Translations under genes and position numbers: made by a program
Source: Phymatolithon calcareum
Taxonomy: Eukaryota > Rhodophyta > Florideophyceae > Hapalidiales
Assembly: GCA_977006965.1 (NCBI GenBank)
Contig: OZ345356.1
Span: 2,604,001-2,668,000, forward strand
Direction: 5' to 3'
Length of the DNA stretch: 64,000 nucleotides
Shown here: positions 43,111 through 54,834 of the stretch, piece after piece
Layout of the letters: each line of letters opens with the position of its first letter
Position numbering within the stretch: position 1 is the first letter of the stretch
Notes under the pieces: generated by a model
What the model saw: only the letters and a program-made list of their open reading frames with translations
Told to the model about the DNA's origin: nothing
The model's database searches: none

Positions 43111-43664
43111 TCAACCAAGAGGAGGGTGTACGCTACTCTGTTCTTTCGGTAGCTACTCGAAACGACAAAATAGTTGTTCCTTTACGGCCATCAGTTGCAC
43201 ACCTGAGACTGTGCAGGAGTGACTTTTCGTTACTTCCAGGGACTATTCGTTCTCTATGTCTTCAATTACCGAGACGGTATACAATACTAGAGAGTCTAAT
43301 GCCTTCTCCTTTCTTCTCCCTTCTTCAGGGTCCAGTTTATACCTTGCTAGGATCTTTCTCTAAATTCCAGTTCCAAATCTCGATTTGCTCATGAATTTGT
43401 CAACGGATTGCCATATTATCAGATACACCAACACTTGGAGCACGAAAAGTTTTGTTTTAAGAATAGTTCCTCCTCACAATCAATACGTCTTTAATTTACT
43501 GCAACTGAGTGCACATTCTCATGGGGTCAATAAATTTCTTCGTTCAGTGCTTGCTTCCACAAGATGATGTCAATAATTTAGTGGAGGCTTTATCTCACGC
43601 TCGCTGCTAACTGGTTTTTCTGCGTGGTTGGACAGCTAGGCGCGAATTTATGTTTTCTGTCGCG

Positions 43665-43672
43665 TATAAATA
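43665..43672 (+). promoter_or_regulatory. TATA-like box
   Basis: 'tataaata' lies 75 bp upstream of the ATG of the acidic coiled-coil ORF, a plausible eukaryotic core promoter position. Confidence 0.45.
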
Positions 43673-43739
43673 GCATTCCCTCTGCATCGACCGCAAGTAT
43701 CGGCAGAAGCACCTCGGAAGAAGCATTTGCATCTCCACA

Positions 43740-44132
43740 ATGTCGCAAGAGTTCCTTGCTGAGATGGAATCAGACCTCGAGAACTCTGAGAGCAATGTTG
43801 AGGATTTTGAGTACAGGATTATCAATATTGAAGCGCAAGTCAAGAATGTTGAGATGAATCAAGCAGAGGAGGAGCAGTACGACGAGAAAAGTGCGAGAGC
43901 CAAGCGTGACATGGATAGCTTTAAGAATGAGACTGAGATGCTCAGTGCCATGATCAAATCATTCAAGGATGATGAAGGAGACGACAAGAGCACCATGGAC
44001 GATGTTAAGGTTCAGAACGAGCTTGTCGAGATCGCACAGAACAAGGCGTGCAATTCTATCGTTGAAATTGAAACTGAAGTGGAGGAAATAATCTCCGAGA
44101 AAGCGGAGTCTGCTGTTGAGTATGTAGACTGA
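43740..44132 (+). CDS. Small acidic coiled-coil protein, unknown
   Basis: 130 residues from an ATG, with no signal peptide and no membrane segment. Nearly the whole length is predicted helix with heptad-like spacing of Ile, Val, Met and Leu (for example I-I-N-I-E-A-Q-V-K-N-V-E-M-N) and a strong excess of Glu and Asp. A TATA-like box precedes it. Unlike its surroundings it has no overlapping match to the mobile elements, and the reverse frame is shorter. I recognise no family; a cytosolic or nuclear scaffold is possible. It may be a real small gene or a fragment of a longer one. Confidence 0.5.
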   Translation: MSQEFLAEMESDLENSESNVEDFEYRIINIEAQVKNVEMNQAEEEQYDEKSARAKRDMDSFKNETEMLSAMIKSFKDDEGDDKSTMDDVKVQNELVEIAQNKACNSIVEIETEVEEIISEKAESAVEYVD

Positions 44133-44296
44133 AATTTTGAAATGTCTGGACGAAGGTATATCTGTCGGGAGCAAAAGTCATTGCTGTGCCAAGAAGTAGA
44201 GTATTAATAGAATAGCCTTTGTTCAGCCTGTGTTCTCAGAGTTGGCGCATCGTGAAAAGTTTAGTTGATTGTACTCTTTCTTTCCGACACTTTCGA

Positions 44297-44377
44297 CATA
44301 AGAGTAGAGCCGCCCTAGTGAGGTTAGCACCTGAGGAAGCCTTGCCCGTATATTCGCATGACTGTGGGGCTTTTAAA
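44297..44377 (+). mobile_element. 81-bp extremely truncated LINE insertion
   Basis: The LINE 3' tail, from 'cataagagtagagcc' to 'ggggcttttaaaaa', is flanked by the 8-bp duplication 'actttcga' (44289-44296 and 44378-44385). The TSD shows it inserted as this short piece. Confidence 0.85.
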
Positions 44378-44577
44378 AAACTTTCGAGATCCGTTAAAGA
44401 TAGAAGTGCACTGATTTTGGCACTGATATCTTACAGATTCATCATTGGCTGTTTTCCTTCCTGTTCCCTAACTGACCGAAGGTTTTTTGTTCTGCGCACT
44501 TCCGGGACTCTATCAATTGGTACTACTCCCCTTATAACATTTCTGTGCGATGGGAATAGCCTGCTTGGTATTTGGCC

Positions 44578-44665
44578 CTGTTACTCCTAGGTGAGGCATT
44601 GGGAGCTTTTAAATAAATCATTACATATCCCCTTGGTATTTGGGAGCTCTAAAAATAAAATCATC
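44578..44665 (+). mobile_element. LINE tail fragments of the second 3'-end type
   Basis: Two adjacent partial copies of 'ttgggagct(c/t)t(a)aaataaa', like the tail at 34255-34290, occur at about 44598 and 44640. They are too short to assign boundaries. Confidence 0.6.
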
Positions 44666-45279
44666 TTGTGATAGCGAGGTAGGCTTGGAGACTGACTGCC
44701 TTGACAGACTTAGAAGGATCTGTGGTTTTATTTGAAACATAAAACCGAAATTTTGGCGACTTTGCTTTCACGGCGTCCAACGGTCTAGCTCCCCAGAGAA
44801 GGCGAGCAGTGTCGCGCTTCTCCTTACTAGAGTTCCAGGACACCGTCCAGTAACTCTTAGGAACCTCCTCCCAGACAAGCACCGCTTGCCGGAGAACCGG
44901 ATTGCCGTAGTTGTAGCCGTGCGATAGCTTCACTACTACCACACAAGACTATGAAGGGTGGGTGGGTGGTCAACAAAAGAACGCGGGCTGCCAACTCGAA
45001 ATTCTCACCTGTCTAGCCTCCGCCGAGAAACCAGATATCGCACGATTCCTTTGTGGGAAAAGGACAGCCGGTGTACCAAAAAGCTCCTCACGCTGTTCGC
45101 TGACTTACGCGCGGTTCACGTCTCCGTTCAGGCACGTTCCGAAGTGCGTGCCTCCGTGTGAACGCGTCTGCAAGCTTGCGATGCCTGTGCTGGAGATCAA
45201 GGTTTCTTCAGCGTCTTGCTTGATACAGAGATTTCGATCGGCGAGGCTCGGACTCTAGAGCAGTTGCTGGCGACTGTGC

Positions 45280-45930
45280 GCGCCGGTGAGACTGTCGCGC
45301 AAGCTTTAGACTCTGCGCTGCGTGCAGCTGTGTTTTCAACCGCTGCCGGGTGTACGCGCCTGAGAATGTGACGCACAGAGTCTCGGCCAGTCGAAGCCCG
45401 GCGCCGCGTGGCGCAACCTGATGAGAGGGTCGCATGGAAAGCGTCCAGAAGGCGTCCTTGACCCGGTCGTTACGCGCGTAAGGGTTCTTCCAGGCGGCCA
45501 CTGGTTGTGGCGCCCGGCGCTGTCGGGCGACCTAGGTTGTCGCGAGAGCGTCTTATCGCGTGGCGGCTTCTCGAATGCCGCTAGTTGCGGCTCGAGACAG
45601 TGTCGAACGACCTGGCTCGGCACGGGGATCCTTCGCGCGGCGCTGCTCCTCGACTGCCACTGGTTGCGGCTCCAAGACAGTCATTAGCGATGTCGATCAA
45701 CGCCCGGATGTCATCGCGCGTGGTCGCTTTCCCGCTGCCGCTGGATGCGTCGCCGCAACAAACCAATGGGTATCGATTCATGCGGGGCACCGGCGGTAGT
45801 TGTCTTGTAGAGGCGTGTATGCCATCATCGGTGGTCTGCACGCAGTGTATGATCTCAAGAGGTAGGTGATGGCAGGATAGAGGTGGGGCAAATCTGAGAA
45901 GATCTCCATACCTCCGCACCGTCTCTGGCC
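45280..45930. repeat. Dispersed repeat with ~80-bp subrepeats, shared with 15.1-15.5 kb
   Basis: From about 45470 to 45750 a degenerate ~80-bp unit repeats about four times; each contains a 'ctgccactggttgcggc'-like string. The 3' part ('tgccatcatcggtggtctgc' onward) matches 15408-15530. GC-rich, without a convincing reading frame. Confidence 0.8.
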
Positions 45931-45939
45931 TTGCTGCTC

Positions 45940-48720
45940 ATACAAAGGGTGTTCTTCGAAAAGGGTAAAATATCCCCTGGTATCTTCGTGGCTTCTGTTT
46001 TCTGAGAATACGAATGAATTTACAGTGCTAATATTAGACCATTAGCTGTTCTTTTCTGTAACAGTTTTGTGACTTCATGCCGTCAGCAGCCGAAAAGCGC
46101 TACAAGGGAAGCATCCCTTTCAAAGCCAGTGCCCACACGCAACTTGTTTTCCAAGAATTCGAGACCACAGCGATTGTCTCTTCCCGACAGACAGAGACTT
46201 CTCGAACTTTACACGTCTCGTGAAAAACGAAAGACGGCTGATCATACTCGTCCATCTCATCACAGCGCGGAAAAGACAGCGATCCACAAAAGTATGAAGA
46301 GTCTATTACAAGGATAGCGGAAATAGTTAGTTATATAAGTCTCAAGCAGTACACCCTTCTTTTGTTTTAGTGTGTAATGAGACAGCACTTGCTTTAAATA
46401 GGGAAAGGACTTGGTACTTTGGGCGGCAATGATGCGGTTGACTATTTTAGTTCCATATTTTCCATCCAGTGTCTGCTGCGCAACAGCCGTCGTCCCTTCA
46501 TGTGGGCTCTGCGTTGGCGAAGCCCCCTCTATGCTCAACATATTTGGACGATACGAATGAAGAATAAGTCTCAGAGAATGTTGTTGTCCCCCTTTTTCCT
46601 CGCCTAAGTCCGTTATAAGGATTATTGGCTTGTGGCAGACGCGCGCGAAAGTATTTCGAAAATATTTTTCTTACCAGAGAAGAGAGAGAACAGTCTCGTC
46701 GACTTTTCTTATCTTTTTCTGTTTCGATTTGATTGCTGTTGCCGCATTCTCCTCGACCTTCAATATTGGTCGTATCTTTTGATTATGAACCTGGAATCCT
46801 GACATGTGGGAAAGAAGAAGGATTGGATTTGATTTCTGTTTAATTGAAGCTCCCTTTGTCAATTATCATTGCACCTGAGAGACTTTTCGTTGCCCTACAA
46901 TCCTTCGCTTACGTTCTCATTTAAGTGGTTAGTTGCGGACATTTTCTTTGGACAGTGTAAACTGCCATTTCCAGCATCTCTTTATGAATATCGGCAAGTC
47001 GTTGTTTGGGCATTAAGTTTGAAATATCCTTGAGGGCTTCATCTAGTTCGGAATCTTCGTTTTTTGCTTGCTCTGGCCAGGAGTGCATAGAAGAAGGCTG
47101 GATATACCTAATCGCGAAACTGGGACGATTTGGTAAAAATCTACTAATTCTGACCTCGTGGACAGAAATGGTCGTCCATGAGCCATTGTTGAGAGATAAT
47201 TAGTGCAGCTGCTAGGATTGCGACACGCTTACCATCGTACTGAGATCTATTCGCACAGACGATATCTGCGAAACCTCCGGCCGTCTCTTTTGTCCTCATT
47301 CAAAAGTTATTTTCCATAATACAGAGGGACACGTTACGAATGAGAGCTCATTGCCAGACTTCGATTTTCCAAAGATAATATTGCCCAGCATTGCCACCGC
47401 ACGGTACGTACTCAGATCAGTGCCATGAGTGGATGGCTAGTGCCATCCGCCTTCTGCCATATTTACAACGTATTAGAAGACCGTTTATACAGCAAGGCTT
47501 AACATCCTATGTGACGGGGAGAGAGGTACAATTTTTTTAAAAAAATGTTTTCGTCAATCGCAATTTCGTTGTCATCCGGTCACGAAATCATCAAATGTGG
47601 GTTACTATCCTGATTGAATTTCATTCACCGTAATTATGTTCCTTGTTGAATTTTGAGTGCCAATGTGCTTCCGAAGAATCAAAGGAGCTAGAAGCTGAAA
47701 TCAAGGATATTGCTTTTGAGAGCATGGAGCTTTAGTTAAATCCCAACTGCTTGCTTCATAAACCTTTCCAGCTTCTCCATCTGTAGAATCTCTTTGTCGT
47801 CTAGCGTTCATTTATGCGAGTCAATGGAGTTTCAGTAATTGAATTTTCGATTTTTACAGTCCATGCGTAGCAGCTCCAGCTAGGCCAGCCTCGCACATAG
47901 CTTTTGGAAAGATTATCTCACCGCAGGCACCACGCAAGGATGTAAAGATGGGGACACGGTTGACACAACTCCGGAACTCTTCTCAAGACCACCGCTCGAT
48001 GAAACTGTTTCGAACTGAAACAAAGCCGGCTTCTCCATTTTCACGGCAAATTATCTGAATCAAGTTACCCAAGAGGCGGTCATCACAGAGCGAAGCTATC
48101 TAACTATGGAGAACTGTCATGTCCTTCAGTATGAGCAAACGATAAGCCTCCTGAATCTCGCCGTTCAGGGGAGCAGAGCCCACTGATTGACCTCTGAAGG
48201 TTGTTCAAAGTCAATCAGATGTCGATTATAACGCTGAGAAAAAAAGTTCAAATGGGAAGCTTTCCCGAGGTTAATCATTTTACCTATACAGGGCAAGGAC
48301 GTAATGCCGTAATGAAGCTCTGCATGTGGCAAGGTGGCGATGCCAATTCCGGGAAACAGCAGGGTGACTTTTGTACAGCGAGACATTTGAACCCATGGGG
48401 CCTACAGCATTCGAGTTTAAGCTTTGCATAATTTGCAGGTGACAAAAGGGTAGGATTCTATGAATGCTTGGCAGTTGTTTAACAAATTAATATAAAACCC
48501 GCAGACCCTGGCGACCAGTTCTCTAGCCCCATCTGCATCAAAAACATCGCTTTGGCGTTAAGCAAGCAACACTTTTGGAAAGACGGGTTTCGGAACAGTT
48601 GAGAAGCTGATCAATTGAACACCACTACTGCACAGAGAGAGCAGACATGCTCGTTTTACACTTAGAAACAACTTCGCTTTAGCCACCACGCCGTTTGCAG
48701 GACATCATCAATAGTCTTGA
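45940..48720. other. No supported gene; one transposon fragment
   Basis: 46810-46945 (-) matches the interior of the 36437-37559 element (shared 'ttgacaaagggagcttcaat'). The rest contains only short ORFs without motifs. Confidence 0.5.
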
Positions 48721-49039
48721 GCATCTTATTCGCCGATTCTCCATTTGCATCCATCAGAGTCCTCAAATCGACGAACGTGCGCAAGCCAAAGTTTGGCAAT
48801 ATCAACCAGCCTCGTTTCGTTGCAGGACAATTGTAACAAGTGCGCCAGTTTCAACTCGATGGGCGAAGAACCTGGATTGGGCATACACAGTTGCGGAAAT
48901 TGGGGCACTGTAGCCCCTTTCGAAGAGGCAGGGCTTGCGAATGCACACATGGCAACAAGGCCGAAACGCGGCAGAAGTACCTGAACCAATCCAGGTGTAC
49001 TCGCACGCAACAGAAACTCCTCTTCTCTTCTCCTTCCGG

Positions 49040-49560
49040 CATATAAACACGCGTCTAGATTACATACCAGTCCGGTGCACAACAGTTGCGCAACCTCTGC
49101 AGCAGTGGAGATCCGCGACTGGTCGGTCCCACAACAAGCGCATGTAACAAACTGATATCCGCCTCGTTAGGCGTGTCGCATCCGAACCGAGATTGTGCAA
49201 CTTAAGTCCACGCAACGTGTGCCAGCCGTGCATGTCCGATGCACCGCCCAGTCGGCGGTGCCACATTCGTCGCCGAGGTCAAATGCGGCTGGCCAGCTGC
49301 CAGCGCGCCAGAAGACGGCCGAAAAGAACGACATGCAAACGAGAAAGAAGAGAAGCCCCACCGCGAACAAGGGCTTCAACGTGCGGGCATGCGTGTATGT
49401 CGAGCCTGCAGCACGGGACGGCAAACAGGGGATGAAAAGCACAAGCAGAGGCGCCACGAAAGTCGAAAACGCACAGATAGCAAAGCGAAGCACGACATGA
49501 AATTCAAAATGTCCAATGCAAGCTGTCACGACGACCGGGGTTGAACGTCCTCCTAATCGC
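49040..49560 (-). pseudogene. Decayed paralogue of the adjacent RING-H2 gene
   Basis: On the minus strand, pieces in shifted frames align with the intact gene at 49593-50408. A hydrophobic segment L-F-A-V-G-L-L-F-F-L-V-C-M-S-F-F corresponds to the third membrane span. F-W-R-A-G-S-W-P-A-A-F-D-L-G-D matches F-F-R-R-V-G-E-R-Q-L-E-L-D-V. L-L-W-D-R-P-V-A-D-L corresponds to E-L-W-E-R-P-V-A-E-L in the RING. Cysteines of the RING are lost and stops interrupt the frames. A tandem duplication followed by decay is the simplest account. Confidence 0.7.
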
Positions 49561-49592
49561 CAAAAACAACCCCAGCATGCCCGCGACAATAA

Positions 49593-50408
49593 CTACCCTT
49601 CTCCGTCCGCCGGTTCAACCTCCGCCTTGCACAGCGGACACAAAGGGACCGGTGCCTTCCGCAACCAGTCGTGCGCACAAGCGCTGTGAAACCTATGCGA
49701 GCAGGGCAATTCCGCCACGGGTCGCTCCCACAATTCCGTGATACATATCGCGCAAACCGTATCCTCCTCCGCGCCCTCCGCCGCATCCGCGCTTGGCGCG
49801 TCCGTTTTTTCCACAATCTTCAACTTGAACTCCGCGGCCGCGCCAGCCGGTCTCGTCGGCCTTGCCACGGCACGCGCAGCATCGTTCGAATCCCGCACAT
49901 CCAGCTCCAGTTGCCGTTCGCCCACGCGGCGGAAGAAGACCGTGAAGAACGCGGCGCCCACGAACAGAAAGACGAGGCCGACGGCAACGGTGGAGAGGTT
50001 GAACACGTAGCCGCGCTGCAATTTGCGTATGAGATCGGCGCACGGGTCCGCGCACTCTTTCTGAAAGGCGTGTATGGGGGGTGTGCAGAGGTTCTTGAAG
50101 TCGGCCACTCTGTTGCCGTCGTTGGCGCGGATGGCGCGGTCGTGCAGACGGCGACGGAGGAGGAGGGATGGGAAGACTATTAGGAAGAGATAGAGGAATA
50201 TGAATGTTGTTGTGGATATGGGGATTCCGACGACGGAGGCTGAACGACTGCGGGAAAAGTGTCGCCAGAGGGTTAGGAGGACGAGGAGAATTAGGAAGAA
50301 GAGGGCTACGCCTACGCCGATTCCGATGTCGATGCGTTGGTTTTCGCGACCCGCGCTCGCGAGTATTTGCTGCAGGTCGTTGCAGTATGTTTTCGTTGTG
50401 TTTGCCAT
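49593..50408 (-). CDS. Three-pass membrane RING-H2 protein, probable E3 ubiquitin ligase
   Basis: The best start is the ATG at 50408 (M-A-N-T-T-K-T-Y-C), giving 271 residues; the open frame extends 27 codons further, but only to a GTG. Numbered from the ATG, hydrophobic spans lie at ~27-48, ~66-84 and ~136-159, separated by a Cys-containing loop. The C-terminal RING-H2 finger spans Cys219-Cys260 with the order C-x2-C-x13-C-x-H-x2-H-x2-C-x12-C-x2-C, and the conserved Trp before the last Cys pair, W248, is present. RING-H2 proteins recruit E2 enzymes to ubiquitinate partners; the finger should face the cytosol from an endomembrane. Substrate is unknown. A degenerate paralogue lies directly downstream. 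Confidence 0.85.
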   Translation of the reverse strand: MANTTKTYCNDLQQILASAGRENQRIDIGIGVGVALFFLILLVLLTLWRHFSRSRSASVVGIPISTTTFIFLYLFLIVFPSLLLRRRLHDRAIRANDGNRVADFKNLCTPPIHAFQKECADPCADLIRKLQRGYVFNLSTVAVGLVFLFVGAAFFTVFFRRVGERQLELDVRDSNDAARAVARPTRPAGAAAEFKLKIVEKTDAPSADAAEGAEEDTVCAICITELWERPVAELPCSHRFHSACAHDWLRKAPVPLCPLCKAEVEPADGEG

Positions 50409-50946
50409 GGCTGCAAGGACCGGCGGGGTTGCCGGTGGATGACGGGAGTGGTGAGTACGAGCAGTTGCTGGGTTTGGCACGAGGCGCACGCACGAGTCGT
50501 TTGATAATAGAGTGCGGCTGCACGTCGAGTATCGATACGGCGGTGGGAAGAGAGAAATGGAATGAGGGTGGGTGCATCAAATGAATATGATATTTTCTTC
50601 TGACGAATGCGTGGTTCAGATGATATTGATAAGGTGTTGTTTTTTGTTATATTTTGCAGAAAGATCTCTGATATTGTATCGTGAAATATGGCATCACTTA
50701 TGGATAGCTTCGAATGATACGAAATGATGAATCATAGACAACTGGACGATTACAGATTCCTGACCAACTTTCCATCTGAGCAAACACCAGCCGAGCATCG
50801 TGTACACCGCAGGCCCGATGATTGGTGAAATTGACGCAGGCAGGGCATGTTGCTTGAATTGCTGTTGTCATGACAACCCCCATTAAATGCGTTGCGTACT
50901 CTGCACTGGAGAAACACAACGGTGTTCAAATTTTGAAGCGCCCTTC

Positions 50947-51006
50947 ATTGGCCGGTCTTTAACACACACATCGCTCAGGCGGTGTGTTTTTTGAAGACCG
51001 GCCAAT
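50947..51006. repeat. 60-bp hairpin with perfect 13-bp arms
   Basis: 'attggccggtctt' and 'aagaccggccaat' enclose a second complementary pair (acacacac / gtgtgt). A second, smaller inverted repeat 'actgtat'/'atacagt' follows at 51008-51033. Possibly a miniature element or a transcript-end structure. Confidence 0.7.
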
Positions 51007-51421
51007 TACTGTATTTCGTGCACGTGATACAGTATCTCGCGTTGCACCGTGCACCATACACGATGTTGCACTCCGTGTTCCGTTGACACATCTTGATTCG
51101 TGGACATCCATCTTACATCATATGTTCGACTTTGTTGGCGCAGAGAATTATCATATCACTGACCGAGAATTGGGCGAGAAACAAGGAGTTCATACCAGCC
51201 ACGATGTTCCTGACTATTGGTCCTCAATGCAGTGTAAGTTGTTTTATTCATTACAGTACAAACTCCCAAAACCTCAATTTGAGCGACAGGGTCGCTGCTC
51301 CCTGCCTTCCAAACTTTTGTGACTAGAGGTTAAAACACTTCTAGTACCCTAACATCTCACTTTGCACTTCGCCCCTTGTGAGGGCTCGGGTTAGTCTTTT
51401 GCAGTCATGCTCGGTTTCTCG

Positions 51422-51570
51422 CTACATCGTCATCGACCGCAACAATCGCTGGAAGGCAACAAGCTCAATCACGGCACTGGTTTCAAAGTAGGCACTCAAA
51501 ATTGATTTTCTCCGCATTGCTCCTCTACTTGTATCCGACGGGAAACTTGGTAAACATACATCATTTGCCA
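51422..51570 (-). mobile_element. LINE relic
   Basis: The minus-strand frame reads M-R-R-K-S-I-L-S-A-Y-F-E-T-S-A-V-I-E-L-V-A-F-Q-R-L-L, matching the L-W-R-K-S-x-x-G-x-x and E-L-(V/M)-A-L-Q-R region of the LINE at 33.6-34.2 and 59.9-60.1 kb. It is decayed. Confidence 0.65.
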
Positions 51571-51980
51571 CAATATGAAAGAGCAACACTGCCCGATTTA
51601 TCATTTCTCCTGCACGTCCTCCTGACCGTCCGTCCTCTGAAACATTCCTAACTGCTTCGCATCCCGAGCCGCACCGGGACATGTCATATGAGACCTGGGT
51701 CTGGAATCGTACGGAAAATTTACTGTACCAATTGAAAGAACTTCATTAACCATCAGGTATTTGAATTAGATGCAGACATGTACCACGTAACTATTTTTTG
51801 ATCATGTAACGAACGCGGTTGAAGTTGCATTGTTTAGTGTGTTGTTGAAGCACACTAGAGGGCAGGCACCCCTCACAGTAAAATCGTCTCCGCGGTATAT
51901 TTTATTAGAAAACGAGTGCCCGTGGAGACGTTGAGTGTCTCCACTGTTGTATTTTTTTTAAACTCCTACCCCAACAGAAC

Positions 51981-52006
51981 AAGCCAACTTTTTTAAAAGT
52001 TGGCTT
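51981..52006. terminator. Perfect 12-bp palindromic hairpin
   Basis: 'aagccaactttt' and 'aaaagttggctt' are separated by two T. No gene end is supported nearby, so its role is unknown. Confidence 0.45.
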
Positions 52007-53354
52007 CTTCTGTTTTGTTGATGTAGTAGGGAGACGCTTACGGGGCGCGATCTCCTGGTATATGAGAGAGGAAGGAAACGAGGACCTATCATAACGTGTC
52101 TTTACAGAAACGTAACTCAAGTGGAAACGTGTGACGTAGAAAGAAACCTCGAATCTGTATTGTATGCATAGCTCTGTAATCCGGAAAAAAGTCAGCTGTG
52201 TTCGCTCGCTATCAACGGCATTGTCTACACGCATTAATCCAAATTAGCTATTGGAGCCCTTCACCTATTCCGTTCAGCATTTCTGTCACTTCATGTTCTT
52301 TCTCCTCAGTATCAGAATGTCGACGTTGAAAGCAATAGTGCGTGAAGGCCCTTCACTGAAGGGTAACAGAAACATAAAGCGATGCCCCAAACCGTCTTTC
52401 AATTTTTGTTCCCTCGGTTATAGGAGGTGTACTCGTCATAATTTGGTGCTCTTTACACAATTCGCTGCTGTCATAGGCGCAGGACTGAAGTCCCTTCTAC
52501 GTCTTGCTCCAGACTTCCATTTCGCGAAGTAATGTTGAATATTGTAATGGTGGGTAGCTATCAAACGGGAGGTTAAATGGCACCTTGATTTCTATTCATA
52601 AAGCTTACGTGCCTGCACTCTAATCATTCTGATTCTTGTTCTCAACAGATCCGGAGAAGTATCGACTTTTTCTTTTGGGCATTGGGGCCACTTTCATTAC
52701 TCTCCGTTCCCTTTGTCCGTAATATAGGGTTTCGCGAGGACCCGAGCGGAGCTGGCATTGCAATTACGGGACTATATGTTGGTTTCCTTTTAATGGATTC
52801 CAAAACCTCAGTATCGCCAACATGTGGACAACAATAATACTGGGTGCTTCTGCGATATCAGTTGCACATGTGAAGACGAGCAATACTAATCCATCAAATT
52901 TAAGATGTATGCTCATCCTTGTGTTCCCAGCAAAGTTATTTCCATAACTCTCCTTTCGAATGAGGGGACTTGGAGTCTGACTGCTACTCTGCATGTTTGT
53001 CCGTGATAAAATTCTCTTAAAGAAGAAATGCCCTCAGTTCCAGAGACTGCTCCATACTCTGGCTAATTCTATTCCTCGTAAGGGAAGACATGCTAGATCA
53101 CCAAATCACGCTACATTCTTCGTTTTGCCTTCAGCTGACAAACTCAGTGGGTAAGCCTACACTATGCTCCAGTCCATGAACTGTCCGCTCGTGCCTATGC
53201 GTTGCAAAAGAGGCCAGAAGTTCAAAAGACTGGCGCGTTTTATTGTGTCGAAGCTTAAAATTTGTGCCAGTAATTTGAATGCTATCAGCACTATAATCTG
53301 TTTACCGGAAGAGACAATTTGTAACATAGAACGACTCACCCATCTTCCATATGT

Positions 53355-53786
53355 CTAGTTATGTTGAACCGGCGATGAAGGGCATCGCAGAGATGTACCC
53401 GGCTCCTTCGAGCAAGTTGAGAGCCTTATGATAGGCTCTTCACCGACGCCCGCCATGGCGGTCTCTGCATTTGTCAGAACCTGTCTCTCCTTCCGCAGAG
53501 CTTCGGCAGCAGTCGTCCAGTTCAAAAGAATCGGATTTTCATTACGCAGAATATCAACCCAAGTATTGTACGCCTCAATTGGAAGTTCGGCCTCCACACT
53601 GTTTTCTTTCTCACAAATTTTGGTCACGAATTTCGATTCGGGAGTTCTAAACATGACTTTTGACTTGAACACTTGCGGTGTCTTTCCAGGCTTCTCGTGT
53701 GTAAGAACTATGAGCCGCTCGCATCCTGCATCTCCGTTGCGGTGCCGGACATGCGCAGCCCAAGCAGTGATACGTGCAGACGGCAT
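53355..53786 (-). CDS. Hypothetical protein, possibly mobile-element encoded
   Basis: From the ATG at 53786 (M-P-S-A-R-I-T-A-W-A) this gives 143 residues of mixed, soluble composition with no motif that I recognise. The frame extends upstream without a better start. It sits ~95 bp from a divergent ORF that starts at 53882 and belongs to a dispersed repeat family, so it may be part of the same element. Confidence 0.35.
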   Translation of the reverse strand: MPSARITAWAAHVRHRNGDAGCERLIVLTHEKPGKTPQVFKSKVMFRTPESKFVTKICEKENSVEAELPIEAYNTWVDILRNENPILLNWTTAAEALRKERQVLTNAETAMAGVGEEPIIRLSTCSKEPGTSLRCPSSPVQHN

Positions 53787-53881
53787 TGTTATCGCTTTTT
53801 TGAAATTGTTCTTCAGGGCGTTCTGGCTACGGGGGTTTTGTAAGCTGTACAGAATATAATTGGAAAGCGCAGGTTTATGTA

Positions 53882-54120
53882 ATGCCGAAAGACGGAAAAG
53901 TCCGTCAAAGTAATAAAGTCCGCTTATTTCATTCGATGAAAGAGAAAGAGCCGCACGATGCAGAGCTGGATACCATGCTTGCGAAAGCGAGCAGATATTT
54001 GTTTGATTCCACAGACGAAACATCAGTACGCACAAGAATCAAGAAGTACCAAATTAGAAGAAGAAGAAAGGTAGATTTTTATCTAAAAATTACCAACGCA
54101 TCTTTCCTTATGCAAAGAGG
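53882..54120 (+). CDS. N-terminal part of the dispersed D-F-Y-L-K repeat protein
   Basis: Starts at an ATG (M-P-K-D-G-K-V-R-Q) and reads through a basic R-R-R-R-K-V-D-F-Y-L-K-I-T-N-A-S block, which recurs at 37567 (+), 55065-55020 (-) and 56785-56830 (+). After ~54100 the homology ends. Lys- and Arg-rich, no membrane span. Probably encoded by an uncharacterised transposon. Confidence 0.5.
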
Positions 54121-54236
54121 TAGACATAGATCACTTGCCATCAAGTGGTCATTTGGAATGTTCCCTCCCATAAGCAATCTACCCTTATCGAACTTACCAG
54201 CCAATGTGGGAAAGATCCCATCGAAGACGTGATAAA

Positions 54237-54721
54237 TGTCGCAAAACAGCAATGAACAGTTCAGAACAAAGAGAGTTTATTACCTTTCGCGCGCTCAGCG
54301 TTGTAGAACCTCGCGAAGGTCCACGTGCTGTTCAAGAACGTCGTCGCACACCAGTTAGTCTTAGTGATCCGTTATGACCGCTGGTTTCCCAAACGGGGAC
54401 CGGGCATGGCGAGACGACTACACCAGCCACTTCTCTCCGTGTGCTCCCGGAAGGAGCACTGAGCCGACCAAGACTTGGTGATTCTTATTCCGACTGCCTT
54501 CCGACACAACGCTGTGCTCGGGTGCTGTCGCATTTATACCATTCCGAATCTGGTCATCGGCGCTGGAGTATGAAGCGGCGCTCATCCAGAGCCAGTTAGA
54601 CTTCTCCGAATTTACTGTCTTGTTATCAGAATCAGGCGGCAATGTGCGAGACGGAGCCACTTGAGACCCGTTGTTTCTTGTCTTCTCGACAGCGATTATT
54701 CCCGACCTCGAATTTGCAACA
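54237..54721. mobile_element. Solo LTR, 485 bp, second copy
   Basis: TGTCGCAAAAC at the left, GCAACA at the right; flanked by 'ataaa' (54232-54236) and 'gtaaa' (54722-54726), a 5-bp duplication with one substitution. Very similar to 39358-40455 without the LINE. It supplies the empty site for that LINE insertion. Confidence 0.9.
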
Positions 54722-54834
54722 GTAAATGGCCTCGCAAAAGACAGACTCTCCAAAGAGGATAGCGCCTGGACTAAGCGAGCACTCAATGAGCTCCTAACCA
54801 TGTTTCAGGCTGTGGACAAGTAAGGACTACCCGC

